From Rhodopirellula baltica SH 1 (GTDB taxonomy: Bacteria > Planctomycetota > Planctomycetia > Pirellulales > Pirellulaceae): 64,000 bases of DNA. The stretch spans positions 5,328,001-5,392,000 of the forward strand of contig NC_005027.1 of the NCBI RefSeq assembly GCF_000196115.1. Reading direction: 5' to 3'. This document shows, piece after piece, positions 38,436 to 49,273 of this stretch (position 1 is its first letter; every line of letters starts with the position of its first letter). The notes beneath the pieces were generated by a model. The model did no database searches, had not been told where the DNA came from, and saw only the letters and a list, made by a program, of their open reading frames with translations. A program made the translations under genes and the position numbers.

Positions 38436-39416
38436 ATGATGCGTTTGAATTTTTCGGTGATTCACCGACCGTTCTCCACACGTGCAGCGTTTCTGGCTGT
38501 CTTGACTGGTGTCGCTGGCTTCATGGTCACCACCAGTCAACCTGTGATGGCACAAGGCCGCGCCGCCGCACCTGCTCAAACACAGCAAACCGCCGCTCCC
38601 ACCAATCCAAACGCAGCACCGTTTGCACCGCTGAGTGCGGCCGAGCAACAACGTCTCGATCAAATCTTGGCAGCTTGGGAACAGCAAAGCAAAGGCACCA
38701 AGACACTTGAGTGCGATTTCAAACGCTGGCACTTTGATCTCTTTGCCGCACCCGCGAATGTCTATGCGAACAAAGCCGAAGGCGTCATCAAATACGCCAA
38801 TCCCGACAAAGGCTTGTTCCAAGTCAAAGCGGTCGTCAGCTACGACGGCATGGACGAAAAAGGACAACCGAAGTACTCCGCCAAACCAGGCCTGTATGGC
38901 GAACACTGGGTTTGCACCGGCACCGAACTGAAAGAATTCGACCACGCAACCAAGCAGTGCAAGATCCAACAGTTGCCACCCGACATGCAGGGACAACGCA
39001 TCATCGAAAGCCCGTTGCCGTTTGTCTTCAATGCGGATGCTAAACAGATCAAACAACGGTACTGGGTCCAACCAATGCACTCACCCAAACCTGAATTGAT
39101 CTTGATCGCGGCTTACCCGAAACACCAAGCCGACCGTGCTCAATACAAAGTCGTGCAAATCGCCTTGGACGCCAAAACGTTCTTGCCGCAAGCTTTGATC
39201 ATGTACGCTCCCAACTTCAACCCAAAGACTCAACCGAAGTGGGACCACTACGAGTTCACCAACGTCAAACGAAACTCGATCCAAGCTAGTTTGCAAAAGT
39301 TCTTCATGCAGAGCTTCATCGAACAGGAACCACCATCCGATTGGAAGGTCTTCCGCGACAACTACAATGGCCCACCACAATTGGCCGAAGGCGAATCTCA
39401 AGGTCGCTTGAAGTAG
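38436..39416 (+). CDS. TIGR03009-like exported protein
   Basis: A 326-residue protein (from ATG 38436) with an export signal (RAAFLAVLTGVAGFMVTTSQPVMAQ) and a Gln/Ala/Pro-rich linker. The body carries LDQILAAWEQQSKGTKTLECDFKRW, ANKAEGVIKYANPDKGLFQV and DWKVFRDNYNGP. This pattern fits the planctomycete-restricted TIGR03009 family, whose beta-rich fold resembles LolA/LolB lipoprotein carriers. Function unknown. A TTG at 38418 extends the frame; the ATG is preferred. Confidence 0.82.
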   Translation: MMRLNFSVIHRPFSTRAAFLAVLTGVAGFMVTTSQPVMAQGRAAAPAQTQQTAAPTNPNAAPFAPLSAAEQQRLDQILAAWEQQSKGTKTLECDFKRWHFDLFAAPANVYANKAEGVIKYANPDKGLFQVKAVVSYDGMDEKGQPKYSAKPGLYGEHWVCTGTELKEFDHATKQCKIQQLPPDMQGQRIIESPLPFVFNADAKQIKQRYWVQPMHSPKPELILIAAYPKHQADRAQYKVVQIALDAKTFLPQALIMYAPNFNPKTQPKWDHYEFTNVKRNSIQASLQKFFMQSFIEQEPPSDWKVFRDNYNGPPQLAEGESQGRLK

Positions 39417-39472
39417 GGTCGCTCTGAAGAACCAAGCAGCGACGTTGCTCTTTTGAGTGAAGGATTTCTGAG

Positions 39473-39564
39473 GTAGGCCGGATCAAGCCGCTCCGGCGAT
39501 GATCCGGCGAACGTATCAAGTCATTGCCGGATGTGCGTCGCAAAGCCTCCTTCATTCGGCCTAC
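39473..39564. repeat. 92-bp palindromic intergenic element
   Basis: Its ends are GTAGGCCG (39473-39480) and CGGCCTAC (39557-39564). Inside, CCGGATCA and TGATCCGG form an 8-bp stem around a GC-rich loop. It resembles REP/BIME-type elements and lies between two convergent genes, so bidirectional transcription-end function is possible. The rest of the gap 39417-39673 shows nothing else. Confidence 0.5.
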
Positions 39565-39673
39565 GCTTGGCACATCAAAAGTTCCGATGTGCATGACTCA
39601 GTTCGGGTAGCGAAACTCGTCAAGAGTTTCGACTTGCTCGACGAAATCCCGAAAGTCTTGACGACTTCTGCTA

Positions 39674-40651
39674 CTAAGCGATTGGCCAATCTTGGTTGGC
39701 CGCTGACAGGTCGTCGTGCCAACGTTGAACTTCGTTGGCTTCTTGGCATGGCCGACCGTTGCCAAACGAATCGACGTAGCGACAGGCTGCGTGTTGCTGG
39801 CGAGCCTGATCGTATTGCTTCACCCAAGCCTCACGTGCGGGCAGCCTGTCCGACGAAATCGGCCACACGCCCGGACGCGGCTTCATGTGTTCGCTCATCC
39901 CAACTCGCCATGGCTTTGGCGACACTCGAGCGCGGAAACAATTCTGGTTGAAGCACATCCGCACATAAACCGGATCGGCTTTGATCCGGTCAAAGAAGTC
40001 CAGTGCTTCCGCCCCGCGTGGATCAAACGTGGCGTGAGTGACCAGCACTCGATAACCCATGGGCGTCTCGTAAAGACGCAGCTTCCACTCGGGATGCGAT
40101 TTCGCAAAGGATGCGATGCGTTTGCGTGCAATCGTTTCGGGCGTGCCACTCACGCGACGACGAACCGTTTCGATCAAGCTTCCAAACAGGGCCGCTGACA
40201 GCATCGACAAGAACAGCACCAGGAAAATGGGGTTGGTGATGTCCAATTGAAAAGACAAAACAAACAGCAACACGACGCTGACGACGAACGCGACCACATA
40301 GATCGCGCAACCATTTGATTGCGGCACGTCCACATCGGCAAACAGAATGTCCGGTGTGTTCAAACACAACGCCCCATAAGCGTTGCGAGTCAGAACGGCG
40401 TCACCGCGTCGATCAATGATCTCCTCGCGAATCGGCAATCCGTCGGCACCGTTGTAGGCCACCTTGGGCTCAGTGAACGGCAGCATCTCGCCGCGTTTGA
40501 TCTCGGCAATGGCATCCGCAACCCGCTGATTCGCGTGCTTCTGTGCCTCTTCCACACTGATGTCCGACCAACCAAATCGCTTGACCTTCCGTTTGGTCTT
40601 TGCCCCGACAATGCGCTCGCTCGCTTCCGCCCAATACTCCGGAACAATCAT
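39674..40651 (-). CDS. Membrane protein of unknown function paired with radical SAM gene
   Basis: A 325-residue protein with two adjacent transmembrane helices in the middle (residues ~116-165, AIYVVAFVVSVVLLFVLSFQL and NPIFLVLFLSMLSAALFGSL). The cytoplasmic N-terminus starts MIVPEYWAEASERIVGAKTKRKVKRFGWSD-like and suggests a soluble domain. The C-terminal half (YRVLVTHATFDPRGAEALDFFDRI) is soluble and contains several Cys residues. No named family is recognised. It starts 3 bp after the radical SAM stop, indicating an operon. Confidence 0.72.
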   Translation of the reverse strand: MIVPEYWAEASERIVGAKTKRKVKRFGWSDISVEEAQKHANQRVADAIAEIKRGEMLPFTEPKVAYNGADGLPIREEIIDRRGDAVLTRNAYGALCLNTPDILFADVDVPQSNGCAIYVVAFVVSVVLLFVLSFQLDITNPIFLVLFLSMLSAALFGSLIETVRRRVSGTPETIARKRIASFAKSHPEWKLRLYETPMGYRVLVTHATFDPRGAEALDFFDRIKADPVYVRMCFNQNCFRARVSPKPWRVGMSEHMKPRPGVWPISSDRLPAREAWVKQYDQARQQHAACRYVDSFGNGRPCQEANEVQRWHDDLSAANQDWPIA

Positions 40652-40654
40652 GAA

Positions 40655-41941
40655 TCAATTCAGCACGGGCAATTGCGAATCGGGCTGTCCCGCCGATGAC
40701 TTCGGTGGCTGTTGGTCTGGATCGCGATACTGGCTCTCTTGATAGTGCTTGCCGTACGTTCCAAAGTCATTGAACGCGTACTTCTTTGCCCACCGATAAA
40801 CGAAGCTGCGTTCAGGGATTTCGTCCCCTGGTTGATACTGACTGCGTCGCGGTTCGACGTTGCGAAGTTCCTCCATCACCTTTCCGCGAGCCGTCGTGTC
40901 ACGCGCCCCGTGCTTGTCAGCCAATTCGAGCAACAGATCAGGCCGTTCCATGATCACACATCCGCGAGTGTTTTGGGCCGTCAGTTCGCGGAAGTCACGC
41001 AGGAAGCCAGACTCGTTGAAAGTTTCTTTGAGCGGTTTGCTGTCGTGGATCGATTCGGTTGCCAACTGAATCACGGGACACGGTTCGATATCCCCCCAAG
41101 GACCCACGTGGTGCGTGAAACCGGTGACCGCCGGACACAGCGCGTTGCCAGCATCATCGTGATAAGCATCGATGACGATGATCGGCTTGGTCGCTCGCGT
41201 GTCGACCACGAACTGTCGCACGCGTCGCTGCTCTTCGCTGGACAACGCCAACTGCGGATTGGGCTCGGGACCGACCGGTCGATAGATGTGGAACCACGTG
41301 TACATCACGCCCATCTCGATCAGCCGATCGACCCACTTGTCGCGAACCAAATCATCGATGTTTGATTTGCAAACGCTGGTGCAAACACCGACCAGCAACT
41401 TGTTTCGAACTGCGGCTTCGATACCCGCGATGGTTTGATTCAAAACTCCATCACGGCCGCGGCGTGTGTCGCTGATGATCTCCGATCCTTCGACGCTGAT
41501 CAGCGGTGTGACGTTGCCGCACTTGCGAAGTCTCGCCGCGACTTCATCGGTGATGAAATGACCGTTGGTGAAGACTTGGAAGTAAACGTCCGGATGGGCC
41601 TCGAACAAATTCAGCAAATCTTTGTGCATGAACGGTTCACCGCCCAAGATGCCAAAGAAGCTGTTGCCCATCGCTTTGGCTTGTTCAATTGTTCGATTGG
41701 CCGCGTCCAGTTCAATCTTGTGTTGCTTTGCCCCGACGTCAACCCAACAACCTTGGCAGCGCAGGTTGCAACTGTTGATGACCGACAAATACAAAAACGG
41801 CGGGAAGAACTCGCCTCGTTTGAGTCGTCGTTTGTGACGATGGACGCTTCGCAATCCTTTCACACCGAGTGCCCAGACTGCTTTGGCGAGCAACCGTTTA
41901 TCGGTTTCCATCGCGAATCGTTTGGCCATACGGAGGTACAT
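40655..41941 (-). CDS. Radical SAM protein
   Basis: A 428-residue enzyme with the Fe4S4/SAM motif CNLRCQGC (Cys58, 62, 65), GGEPFMHKDLL, and the strand ISVEGSE. A second cysteine region (LCPAVTGFTHHVGPWGDIEPCPVI) resembles a SPASM-like auxiliary site and suggests peptide or protein modification. The frame is open to 42040; ATG 41941 (MYLRMAKRFAMETD) is preferred, with ATG 41929 as the alternative. It is co-directional with, and 3 bp from, the membrane protein gene. The substrate is unknown. Confidence 0.85.
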   Translation of the reverse strand: MYLRMAKRFAMETDKRLLAKAVWALGVKGLRSVHRHKRRLKRGEFFPPFLYLSVINSCNLRCQGCWVDVGAKQHKIELDAANRTIEQAKAMGNSFFGILGGEPFMHKDLLNLFEAHPDVYFQVFTNGHFITDEVAARLRKCGNVTPLISVEGSEIISDTRRGRDGVLNQTIAGIEAAVRNKLLVGVCTSVCKSNIDDLVRDKWVDRLIEMGVMYTWFHIYRPVGPEPNPQLALSSEEQRRVRQFVVDTRATKPIIVIDAYHDDAGNALCPAVTGFTHHVGPWGDIEPCPVIQLATESIHDSKPLKETFNESGFLRDFRELTAQNTRGCVIMERPDLLLELADKHGARDTTARGKVMEELRNVEPRRSQYQPGDEIPERSFVYRWAKKYAFNDFGTYGKHYQESQYRDPDQQPPKSSAGQPDSQLPVLN

Positions 41942-42349
41942 CGGTATCTCAATCAATTGGGGCGTTGAATCTTCGGTGCCTTTCAGGCGACCAAATTCGT
42001 TGTCAAAAGTCCAGTCGCATTGTCCGAGTCCCACTCGCAATCCCGTTCATTTCGGCGGGTCGACCGACACTGCTTCATCTTAATGGCGAACCAATCCAGG
42101 TTCTCGCCAGGAACGCGAAATCGGTCACCCACTGCATCTCGACCCGATAAAACGGCCCATTTCCGAGGGATTCATCGATTGCCCATGAATCTGGCTGACT
42201 CGATTTTGATCGACATGTTCGAGTATACTGCACCAATTGTTTGCTTAAAGAAGCGGCATTTGAGGACTCCTTTGGCGTGTCTCATCGTTCGCCTGCGGGA
42301 TCGGCCCCGCATTTCTACCCTGCCCATTCCCTCCTACTGAGGTCCCACC
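41942..42349. other. Divergent promoter region
   Basis: These 408 bp lie between the radical SAM gene (leftward) and the Gfo/Idh/MocA gene (rightward). No ORF is convincing. A TATACT box near 42227 is the best -10-like sequence, but it has no -35 at normal spacing. Confidence 0.3.
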
Positions 42350-43720
<1,371 letters not shown>

Positions 43721-43757
43721 GCAGATAGGCAGGAATCATCGGACAAAACCATGTGAG

Positions 43758-43812
43758 CCGTTTGGGCGTTAGCTCCGGTTGTATGCGGGAGCAACAATGC
43801 TTGCCCAAACGG
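43758..43812. repeat. 55-bp inverted repeat
   Basis: CCGTTTGGGC (43758-43767) and GCCCAAACGG (43803-43812) are a perfect 10-bp inverted pair, with 35 bp between. The interior GGCGTTAGCTCCGGTTG resembles part of the 108-bp element at 45437 and 53916. It lies between convergent genes. Confidence 0.5.
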
Positions 43813-43843
43813 TCCAAATGTGGAAAGACTCCTGCCGACCTGC

Positions 43844-45379
43844 TCAAGGCGTCGACGAACCGGTCTCGGATTCCAAATAGTCGCAAAGCAATCCCATGTT
43901 TTTTACAAACGTTGCGGACTGAATGACTCCTTCCTTTGGCGTCACTTTGCGACCCTCGGGATCGCGAACAAACCCCGGTTCTCGCCAGCCTCCATCAGCA
44001 TGCTGAGCCGCCAATATTTCTGCGATTCGATTCGCGGAAATCTTGGCGGCTTTTTCTGTGGTGCCATCACGCAGACGGCGGTAACGAAGCTCGATCGAAT
44101 CCAACCTCGATTCACCGACGAATCCATAGTGATCAGGCATCTCCGAATCATCATTGGTCATCTCGTACTTCAAATTGAAATACAACGGCTTGTTGGTCTT
44201 CAGCTCGGTGTACCGCGGCATTCCGCCATCGGGTCGCAAACAAGATTTCAGATACGCGATCGCCGGTTCAATCGGCTTTAGAAACCTCGCGTCCTGAGTT
44301 GCTTCATACAAGTCCATCAATGTCTCGAGAACGGTTTGCGATTCGTGACCTGCGATGGCGGGTGGCTCGAACTTTCGATCCCAAACCGGGTGCATGTGTC
44401 GATCGTATTGCTGGGCCCACGCAGGTTGTGGTTCGGGCATCTGAGCACGCAGTAAAAACTCGCCGCCACGAATCGCGCAATCTCGATAACGATCATCACC
44501 GGTCGTTTTCCAGGCCAACAACATCATTCCGATCATGTCTTGGGTAATGCTGTCATTCAACAAATAGCAACCGGCGTATTTCTTCGTCCACGTGCGAGAC
44601 CAATCCTCCGGGTAGCTGGCATCAATGATCGGGTAGTGCGAGACGCTCGGCTGTTGAACCGGCATGCGATCGTAGTTGTGACACCAGGCACCAATCGGGA
44701 ACTGGGCCAAACGAGTCGACTCCAATGCGACATCAATGGTCCCGGACAAAGTCGATGAAGCAGGTTGGTTGGACACCTCCATCGCCGCCTGAAGATTCAG
44801 CAGGAAGGACACAGCCGCGGATGTCGTGTTGTCGTCCAAGACCGTTGTGTTGTTTTTGAATTTTCGCTGCCGCCAAATCTCCCAGCCACCGGGTTCGGGC
44901 GTGTGTGCCATTTTGCCGACTTTGGAACGCACTCCGACTCGATAGGGAATCTTGGCTCGCAGTTCCGGATCAAACTCGATGAAGTAATTCCATCCACCCG
45001 AAGCAAGCTGCCCTTCTATCAACGCTTTTGCAACATCGGTTGCCGCTTGGAAATGCACCGATTCGCCCGTCAGCAAATATGCTCTCAGAAACGCGTCCCC
45101 AACCGACGGCGTACCGGGCGGTTGAACCCAGACTCGGTCGTTGTTGCATGCTCCTTCTCCATTGCTGAGTTCACCATCAACGCTGCTGACCCATGCGTAT
45201 CCGCCATGATCGGCAATGGTCGTGGACATGTACCTGGTCGCCTTGGCGAGAGATCGTCGAACCTCCGTCTGCGAGGGCGTATCCTGGGCGTTGATGTTCC
45301 CTATCCCAATCGGCAGGAGAATCATCCAACCCATCGCCGATGCGATTGAAACACAACTTCGTCTGCTGAAACAATGCAT
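43844..45379 (-). CDS. Exported alpha/alpha-barrel protein, pectate lyase (PL10)-like
   Basis: A 511-residue protein with a signal peptide (IASAMGWMILLPIGIGNINAQ). The body is an alpha-helical toroid with glycine-rich turns: GGYAWVSSVDG, SVGDAFLRAYLLTGE, ALIEGQLASGGWNYF, LLAWKTTGDDRYRDCAIRGGEFLLRAQMPEP, AQQYDRHMHPVW, YLKSCLRPDGGMPRYTE. The AWAQQYD-H-x-P-V-W segment and the late helices match the pectic acid lyase (PL10) group by eye; other toroid enzymes are possible. ATG 45379 (MHCFSRRSC) gives a proper signal peptide; the frame is open to 45487, which would run into the 108-bp repeat. Confidence 0.72.
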   Translation of the reverse strand: MHCFSRRSCVSIASAMGWMILLPIGIGNINAQDTPSQTEVRRSLAKATRYMSTTIADHGGYAWVSSVDGELSNGEGACNNDRVWVQPPGTPSVGDAFLRAYLLTGESVHFQAATDVAKALIEGQLASGGWNYFIEFDPELRAKIPYRVGVRSKVGKMAHTPEPGGWEIWRQRKFKNNTTVLDDNTTSAAVSFLLNLQAAMEVSNQPASSTLSGTIDVALESTRLAQFPIGAWCHNYDRMPVQQPSVSHYPIIDASYPEDWSRTWTKKYAGCYLLNDSITQDMIGMMLLAWKTTGDDRYRDCAIRGGEFLLRAQMPEPQPAWAQQYDRHMHPVWDRKFEPPAIAGHESQTVLETLMDLYEATQDARFLKPIEPAIAYLKSCLRPDGGMPRYTELKTNKPLYFNLKYEMTNDDSEMPDHYGFVGESRLDSIELRYRRLRDGTTEKAAKISANRIAEILAAQHADGGWREPGFVRDPEGRKVTPKEGVIQSATFVKNMGLLCDYLESETGSSTP

Positions 45380-45436
45380 TGGCGAATCCTTGGGTAGGTA
45401 CTGAGATCCCTGCGGAGGCACCTGTGCCCTTGGGGA

Positions 45437-45544
45437 CTGTTGATTGAATGAGCCGAACCGCGTTAGCGGCGGTTGGTCAGACGCCAACCAGGGCTAACGC
45501 CCATCGGCTAATTGTTGTCACTCTGTATACGACTAAATCAACAG
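45437..45544. repeat. 108-bp inverted-repeat element, copy 1
   Basis: The ends are CTGTTGATT (45437-45445) and AATCAACAG (45536-45544). The interior includes GTTAGCGGCGGTTGGTCAG and GGGCTAACGCCCATCGGC. A second copy of exactly the same length lies in opposite orientation at 53916-54023, with about 90% identity by eye. The rest of the gap 45380-45767 shows no ORF or other element. Confidence 0.8.
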
Positions 45545-45767
45545 GCTGCTTGGGTAGGCACCGAGCACCATGACGGGACCGGGCCCATGGCGGGACCGAG
45601 GCAAATGATGGTGGGAAACAGCCATTCTATCTCACCGAGATTCGCGTTGAGCAGTTCGATTCACGACGAGCCCAGACGGTTGCGATTGAACAAATGCCTT
45701 CGTTTCAGGGCATCGATCTGCTTCGCCCGCTATATCCCCCGTAGGTTCAGGCGTTTATCCTACGACC

Positions 45768-47321
45768 ATGAGCGAATTCCTCCTCTATTACCGACGCCCC
45801 GACCCGACGACGTGGGTTTACATGTCGTCGTTTTTGACGATTGGCCTGTTCTTCGTCTTCCGTCGTTTTTGGAGCATCCGCAATCTCGACATCGTGCTGC
45901 TGATCTTGCTGGCACCCGGATTGTTGATGGTCAACGAGGGATACCGTCGGCAAACACGTCTGGCCCGATTGGCGTCCGCGGAAATCAGTGCCGCCGCCAA
46001 TGCCATTCCCATCGAAGCGGAAGTGGCCCCCGAGGAGGCTGCGCCGGCTGAGTTGCCCCCCACCGATGAAACGAGCTCAGAATCCGAAACAAGTCCCGGT
46101 TCGCAACCGGTGACGACGGAAGCCCCCGCCGAACCTGAGTCACCTCCAGCACCACGCGAACTGACCGCGGAAGAACTGACCAAGCTGCAGGAGTCCGATG
46201 CCTACCGCCGAGCGGCCGGGTTGCAACGAACAGGGTTCATCACCCTGTTTGGTATTCAGTTCCTGGTGCTCCTGCGAATGTTGCTCGATCCATTGATGGT
46301 TCGGCGACCACTGCTAGATCCCAACTTGACCACCGGCGGATTGAACTTTCTGGGCATTTCGTTGTTCATCTTCATGATGGCCAACGTGGTGGCCAGCACA
46401 CCTGAGATTCAACAAGAACAAGGTCCCAAGCTGGGGCCCGGGTACGCGCTGATCAACATGTTGCCGGCCATCCCCACACGACCGATCAGCGAAGCGATTG
46501 CCGGTGCCGAACCACCAACAATGGCGGAGTTGACCGCCGCGGAACAACGTCGAACGATGATCGCAAAGATTATCGCCATCTTGGCTCAGTCCGCCGTGTT
46601 GATTGGCATTCTGCTGATCGGCAATCGACACTTCGGAAACCTCCGTGCTGGTGCCGGTTGCGCGACGCTGTATCTGTTGATGCCCTACACGGCTCAAATG
46701 ACTGGTCGCGTTGACCATGTCGTTCCCGCTGCGCTGATTTTGTGGGCGGTGCTGATGTATCGCAAACCTTTGATTGCAGGGTTGTTCATCGGTGCCGCGG
46801 CTGGATTGCTGTACTACCCGTTGTTTCTGCTACCGCTGTGGTGCAGCTTCTATTGGCAGCGAGGCGTTGGAAGATTCGCGGGCGCCGTGTTGGTCGCACT
46901 GACCGTCCTGATGGCGTTGCTAGCATTCGCCGGTGGTGAACCGTTCCTGACACATGTCCAGCGGATGTTCGGGGTGCTCAATCCCAATAAAGGTCCCAAT
47001 GAACTGACCGGAATTTGGGAACTCGGTTGGAATCCAATCTGGCGTTTGCCGGTGATCGTCGGCTACGTGATCCTGAGCTTCTTCTTCGCCGTTTGGCCCG
47101 GACAAAAGAACTTGGGCATCTTGATCAGTTGCTCCGCCGCTTTGATGGTCGCGGCACAATTCTGGCACGGCTACGGCGGTGGCCTCTACATGTCCTGGTT
47201 CCTGCCATTGCTGTTGCTGACCATTTTTCGACCCAACCTTCAAGACCGAGTGGCGACGAAAGTCATCGATGGACGTTCGCGTCCAACCCGTCGGTCCTCC
47301 ACCGCATTGGATGCAGCCTGA
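45768..47321 (+). CDS. Polytopic membrane protein of unknown function
   Basis: A 517-residue protein. Two N-terminal helices are followed by an acidic Pro/Glu-rich linker of ~80 residues (roughly 85-150: EVAPEEAAPAELPP...). About eight further helices make up the C-terminal two thirds. The loop MPYTAQMTGRVDHVVPAAL and the helix-rich C-terminus recall GT-C/GT87-type glycosyltransferases, but no catalytic signature is certain. It ends 5 bp before the MutS-like gene, implying co-expression. Confidence 0.72.
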   Translation: MSEFLLYYRRPDPTTWVYMSSFLTIGLFFVFRRFWSIRNLDIVLLILLAPGLLMVNEGYRRQTRLARLASAEISAAANAIPIEAEVAPEEAAPAELPPTDETSSESETSPGSQPVTTEAPAEPESPPAPRELTAEELTKLQESDAYRRAAGLQRTGFITLFGIQFLVLLRMLLDPLMVRRPLLDPNLTTGGLNFLGISLFIFMMANVVASTPEIQQEQGPKLGPGYALINMLPAIPTRPISEAIAGAEPPTMAELTAAEQRRTMIAKIIAILAQSAVLIGILLIGNRHFGNLRAGAGCATLYLLMPYTAQMTGRVDHVVPAALILWAVLMYRKPLIAGLFIGAAAGLLYYPLFLLPLWCSFYWQRGVGRFAGAVLVALTVLMALLAFAGGEPFLTHVQRMFGVLNPNKGPNELTGIWELGWNPIWRLPVIVGYVILSFFFAVWPGQKNLGILISCSAALMVAAQFWHGYGGGLYMSWFLPLLLLTIFRPNLQDRVATKVIDGRSRPTRRSSTALDAA

Positions 47322-47326
47322 AACGG

Positions 47327-49234
47327 ATGTCCGACTACGCTTCCCAGATCGAGACCATCGATCACGATTTGAAGGATCTCGAAACTTCCGACTCACGTTT
47401 TGCCGTTTGGCGAATGGTGTTTTTCGTCGGGCTGGTTCTGGGCATCGGTTTTTCACTCACCACCCAACACACGATTTGGATCTGCGTGGCCGCAGGATCC
47501 TTGATCGCATTTTTGGTGACCGTCGTTCGCAACGAAACCGTTCGCGAACAAATGCAGTTGCTTCGCAACCACTCACGAACCTTGCATCGATTGCAGGCCA
47601 GATTGCAACGTGATTGGAAATCGCTCGCTCGCGATAGTGTTGGCATTCGCTCGTCGGAGATCCAACTCACGCCCGAGCAACAAGCATTGGCGGGTGACCT
47701 TGATCTGGTTGGTGACGCATCGCTGTTCCAGTTGACTTCCATGGCCGCGACCACGCCCGGCGTTCGAACGTTGGCGAATTGGTTGTGCAGTCCCGTCGAT
47801 CCGCCGCTCGCGAAAGATCGGCATTCATCGGTTAAATACCTCGCCGATCAACCTGAGAACCGTTTGCGGTTTTATGTGCTTGCCCGCGACATTGGCGGCA
47901 GCACCGGTGACCCGGAATCATTCGTCCAGTGGTCCAAAGAACCCAATTGGTTGCCACCCCATCGATGGTTGATTCCATGGGGCAACTTCACCGCCGTGGT
48001 GGCAATCCTCATCGTTTTCGGCATGATCTTCGGGACGATTACCGATCAAGAAGATGCGGCACGGATGGGGATGTACGCGTTGATTGGCATTGCGGTGTTG
48101 AACCTGGCGATCGGCTCGTTTTTGCTCGGCCCCGTCGCGGCCATCTTTCAAATCGCGATGGCGTCCCGACGCAGCGTCAACGATTACGCCGAGCTCTTCG
48201 ATGCGGCAAATTGGCTGCCAGAATCACCCACCGATCCCGCCGGACCGACCGCTCATATTCGCCGAACGTTGCTCAGTGACGACGAGGATTCCCATTCGGC
48301 TTCTCAGGGAATGCGTGAACTGGCCAAAATTGCTCGCATGGGCGGCCTAAAACAAACCGCATCCACGTTCTTGTTGTATCTGCCACTGCAAGCGTTTTGG
48401 TTGTGGGACGTCCGTGTGCTACGCCGACTGGAAGGTTGGAAGTCGCGTTACTCCAGCCAGATTCCCGAATGGTTTGATGCTCTCGGCGAACTCGAAGCTT
48501 TGATGTCGATCGCCGCCCTGCAACACGATTCACCGAATTGGTCCTCGCCACAGTGGCTCGAAGAGGAATCCACGATCGCGTTCCAAGGTCTCGGACACCC
48601 GTTGCTCAAAGACGAAGCACGGATCACCAACGATGTCACGATTGGTCCGACGGGTACGTTGCTGCTTGTCACCGGCAGCAACATGTCGGGCAAGAGCACC
48701 ATGTTGCGAAGTGCTGGACTCAACGTCGCCCTGGCCATGGCCGGCGGACCGGTGTGTTGTCGACACATGAGCTTGCCGCCCGTCGAGATGGGAACCAGCA
48801 TCCGAGTCAGTGATGACCTCAGCCAAGGCGTCTCGTATTACATGGCAGAACTGAATCGTCTGTCCGCCGTCGTTACGCATGCCCGGAAACTGGCCGAGCA
48901 ACGTGCTGCTGGTTCCACCAATCGAATTCAGTTCTTCTTGCTCGATGAGATCCTGCAAGGAACCAACAGTCGCGAACGTCAGATCGCGGTCGCACGCGTG
49001 CTGCGGTTCCTAGTCGACGCAGGTGCGATCGGAGCCATCACGACGCACGACTTGGAACTCGCCGATGATCCGGAACTGATGAAACTCGCCCACACCGTTC
49101 ACTTCCGCGAAACCATCACGCCCGACGCCAGCGGCGATGAACGAATGACATTCGACTACAAAATGCGCGACGGCGTGTCACCGACAACCAACGCCTTGCG
49201 ACTGCTCGAAATCGTCGGCTTGGGCGAGAAGTGA
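47327..49234 (+). CDS. Membrane-anchored MutS-like ATPase
   Basis: A 635-residue protein. Two pairs of transmembrane helices lie at residues ~28-67 and ~221-275. MutS core-like helices follow, then a MutS ABC ATPase: Walker A GSNMSGKST at 450-458, a VCCRHMSLPPVEMGTSIRVSDDLSQGVSYYMAEL segment, Walker B FFLLDEILQGTNSRER, and ITTHDLELAD. It lacks the mismatch-recognition domain of MutS1. Membrane-anchored MutS relatives of this kind exist in Bacteroidetes and planctomycetes, with unknown function. ATG 47327 is used; the open frame further upstream overlaps the previous gene. Confidence 0.85.
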   Translation: MSDYASQIETIDHDLKDLETSDSRFAVWRMVFFVGLVLGIGFSLTTQHTIWICVAAGSLIAFLVTVVRNETVREQMQLLRNHSRTLHRLQARLQRDWKSLARDSVGIRSSEIQLTPEQQALAGDLDLVGDASLFQLTSMAATTPGVRTLANWLCSPVDPPLAKDRHSSVKYLADQPENRLRFYVLARDIGGSTGDPESFVQWSKEPNWLPPHRWLIPWGNFTAVVAILIVFGMIFGTITDQEDAARMGMYALIGIAVLNLAIGSFLLGPVAAIFQIAMASRRSVNDYAELFDAANWLPESPTDPAGPTAHIRRTLLSDDEDSHSASQGMRELAKIARMGGLKQTASTFLLYLPLQAFWLWDVRVLRRLEGWKSRYSSQIPEWFDALGELEALMSIAALQHDSPNWSSPQWLEEESTIAFQGLGHPLLKDEARITNDVTIGPTGTLLLVTGSNMSGKSTMLRSAGLNVALAMAGGPVCCRHMSLPPVEMGTSIRVSDDLSQGVSYYMAELNRLSAVVTHARKLAEQRAAGSTNRIQFFLLDEILQGTNSRERQIAVARVLRFLVDAGAIGAITTHDLELADDPELMKLAHTVHFRETITPDASGDERMTFDYKMRDGVSPTTNALRLLEIVGLGEK

Positions 49235-49273
49235 ATTTGATGGGCGGAGTTTGAGTTAGGCATCTGCAACAGC

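Noticed and set aside
42210-42240. TTGATC ... TATACT promoter in the radical SAM/oxidoreductase gap
   Set aside because: The spacing between boxes is about 12 bp, too short for a normal -35/-10 pair.
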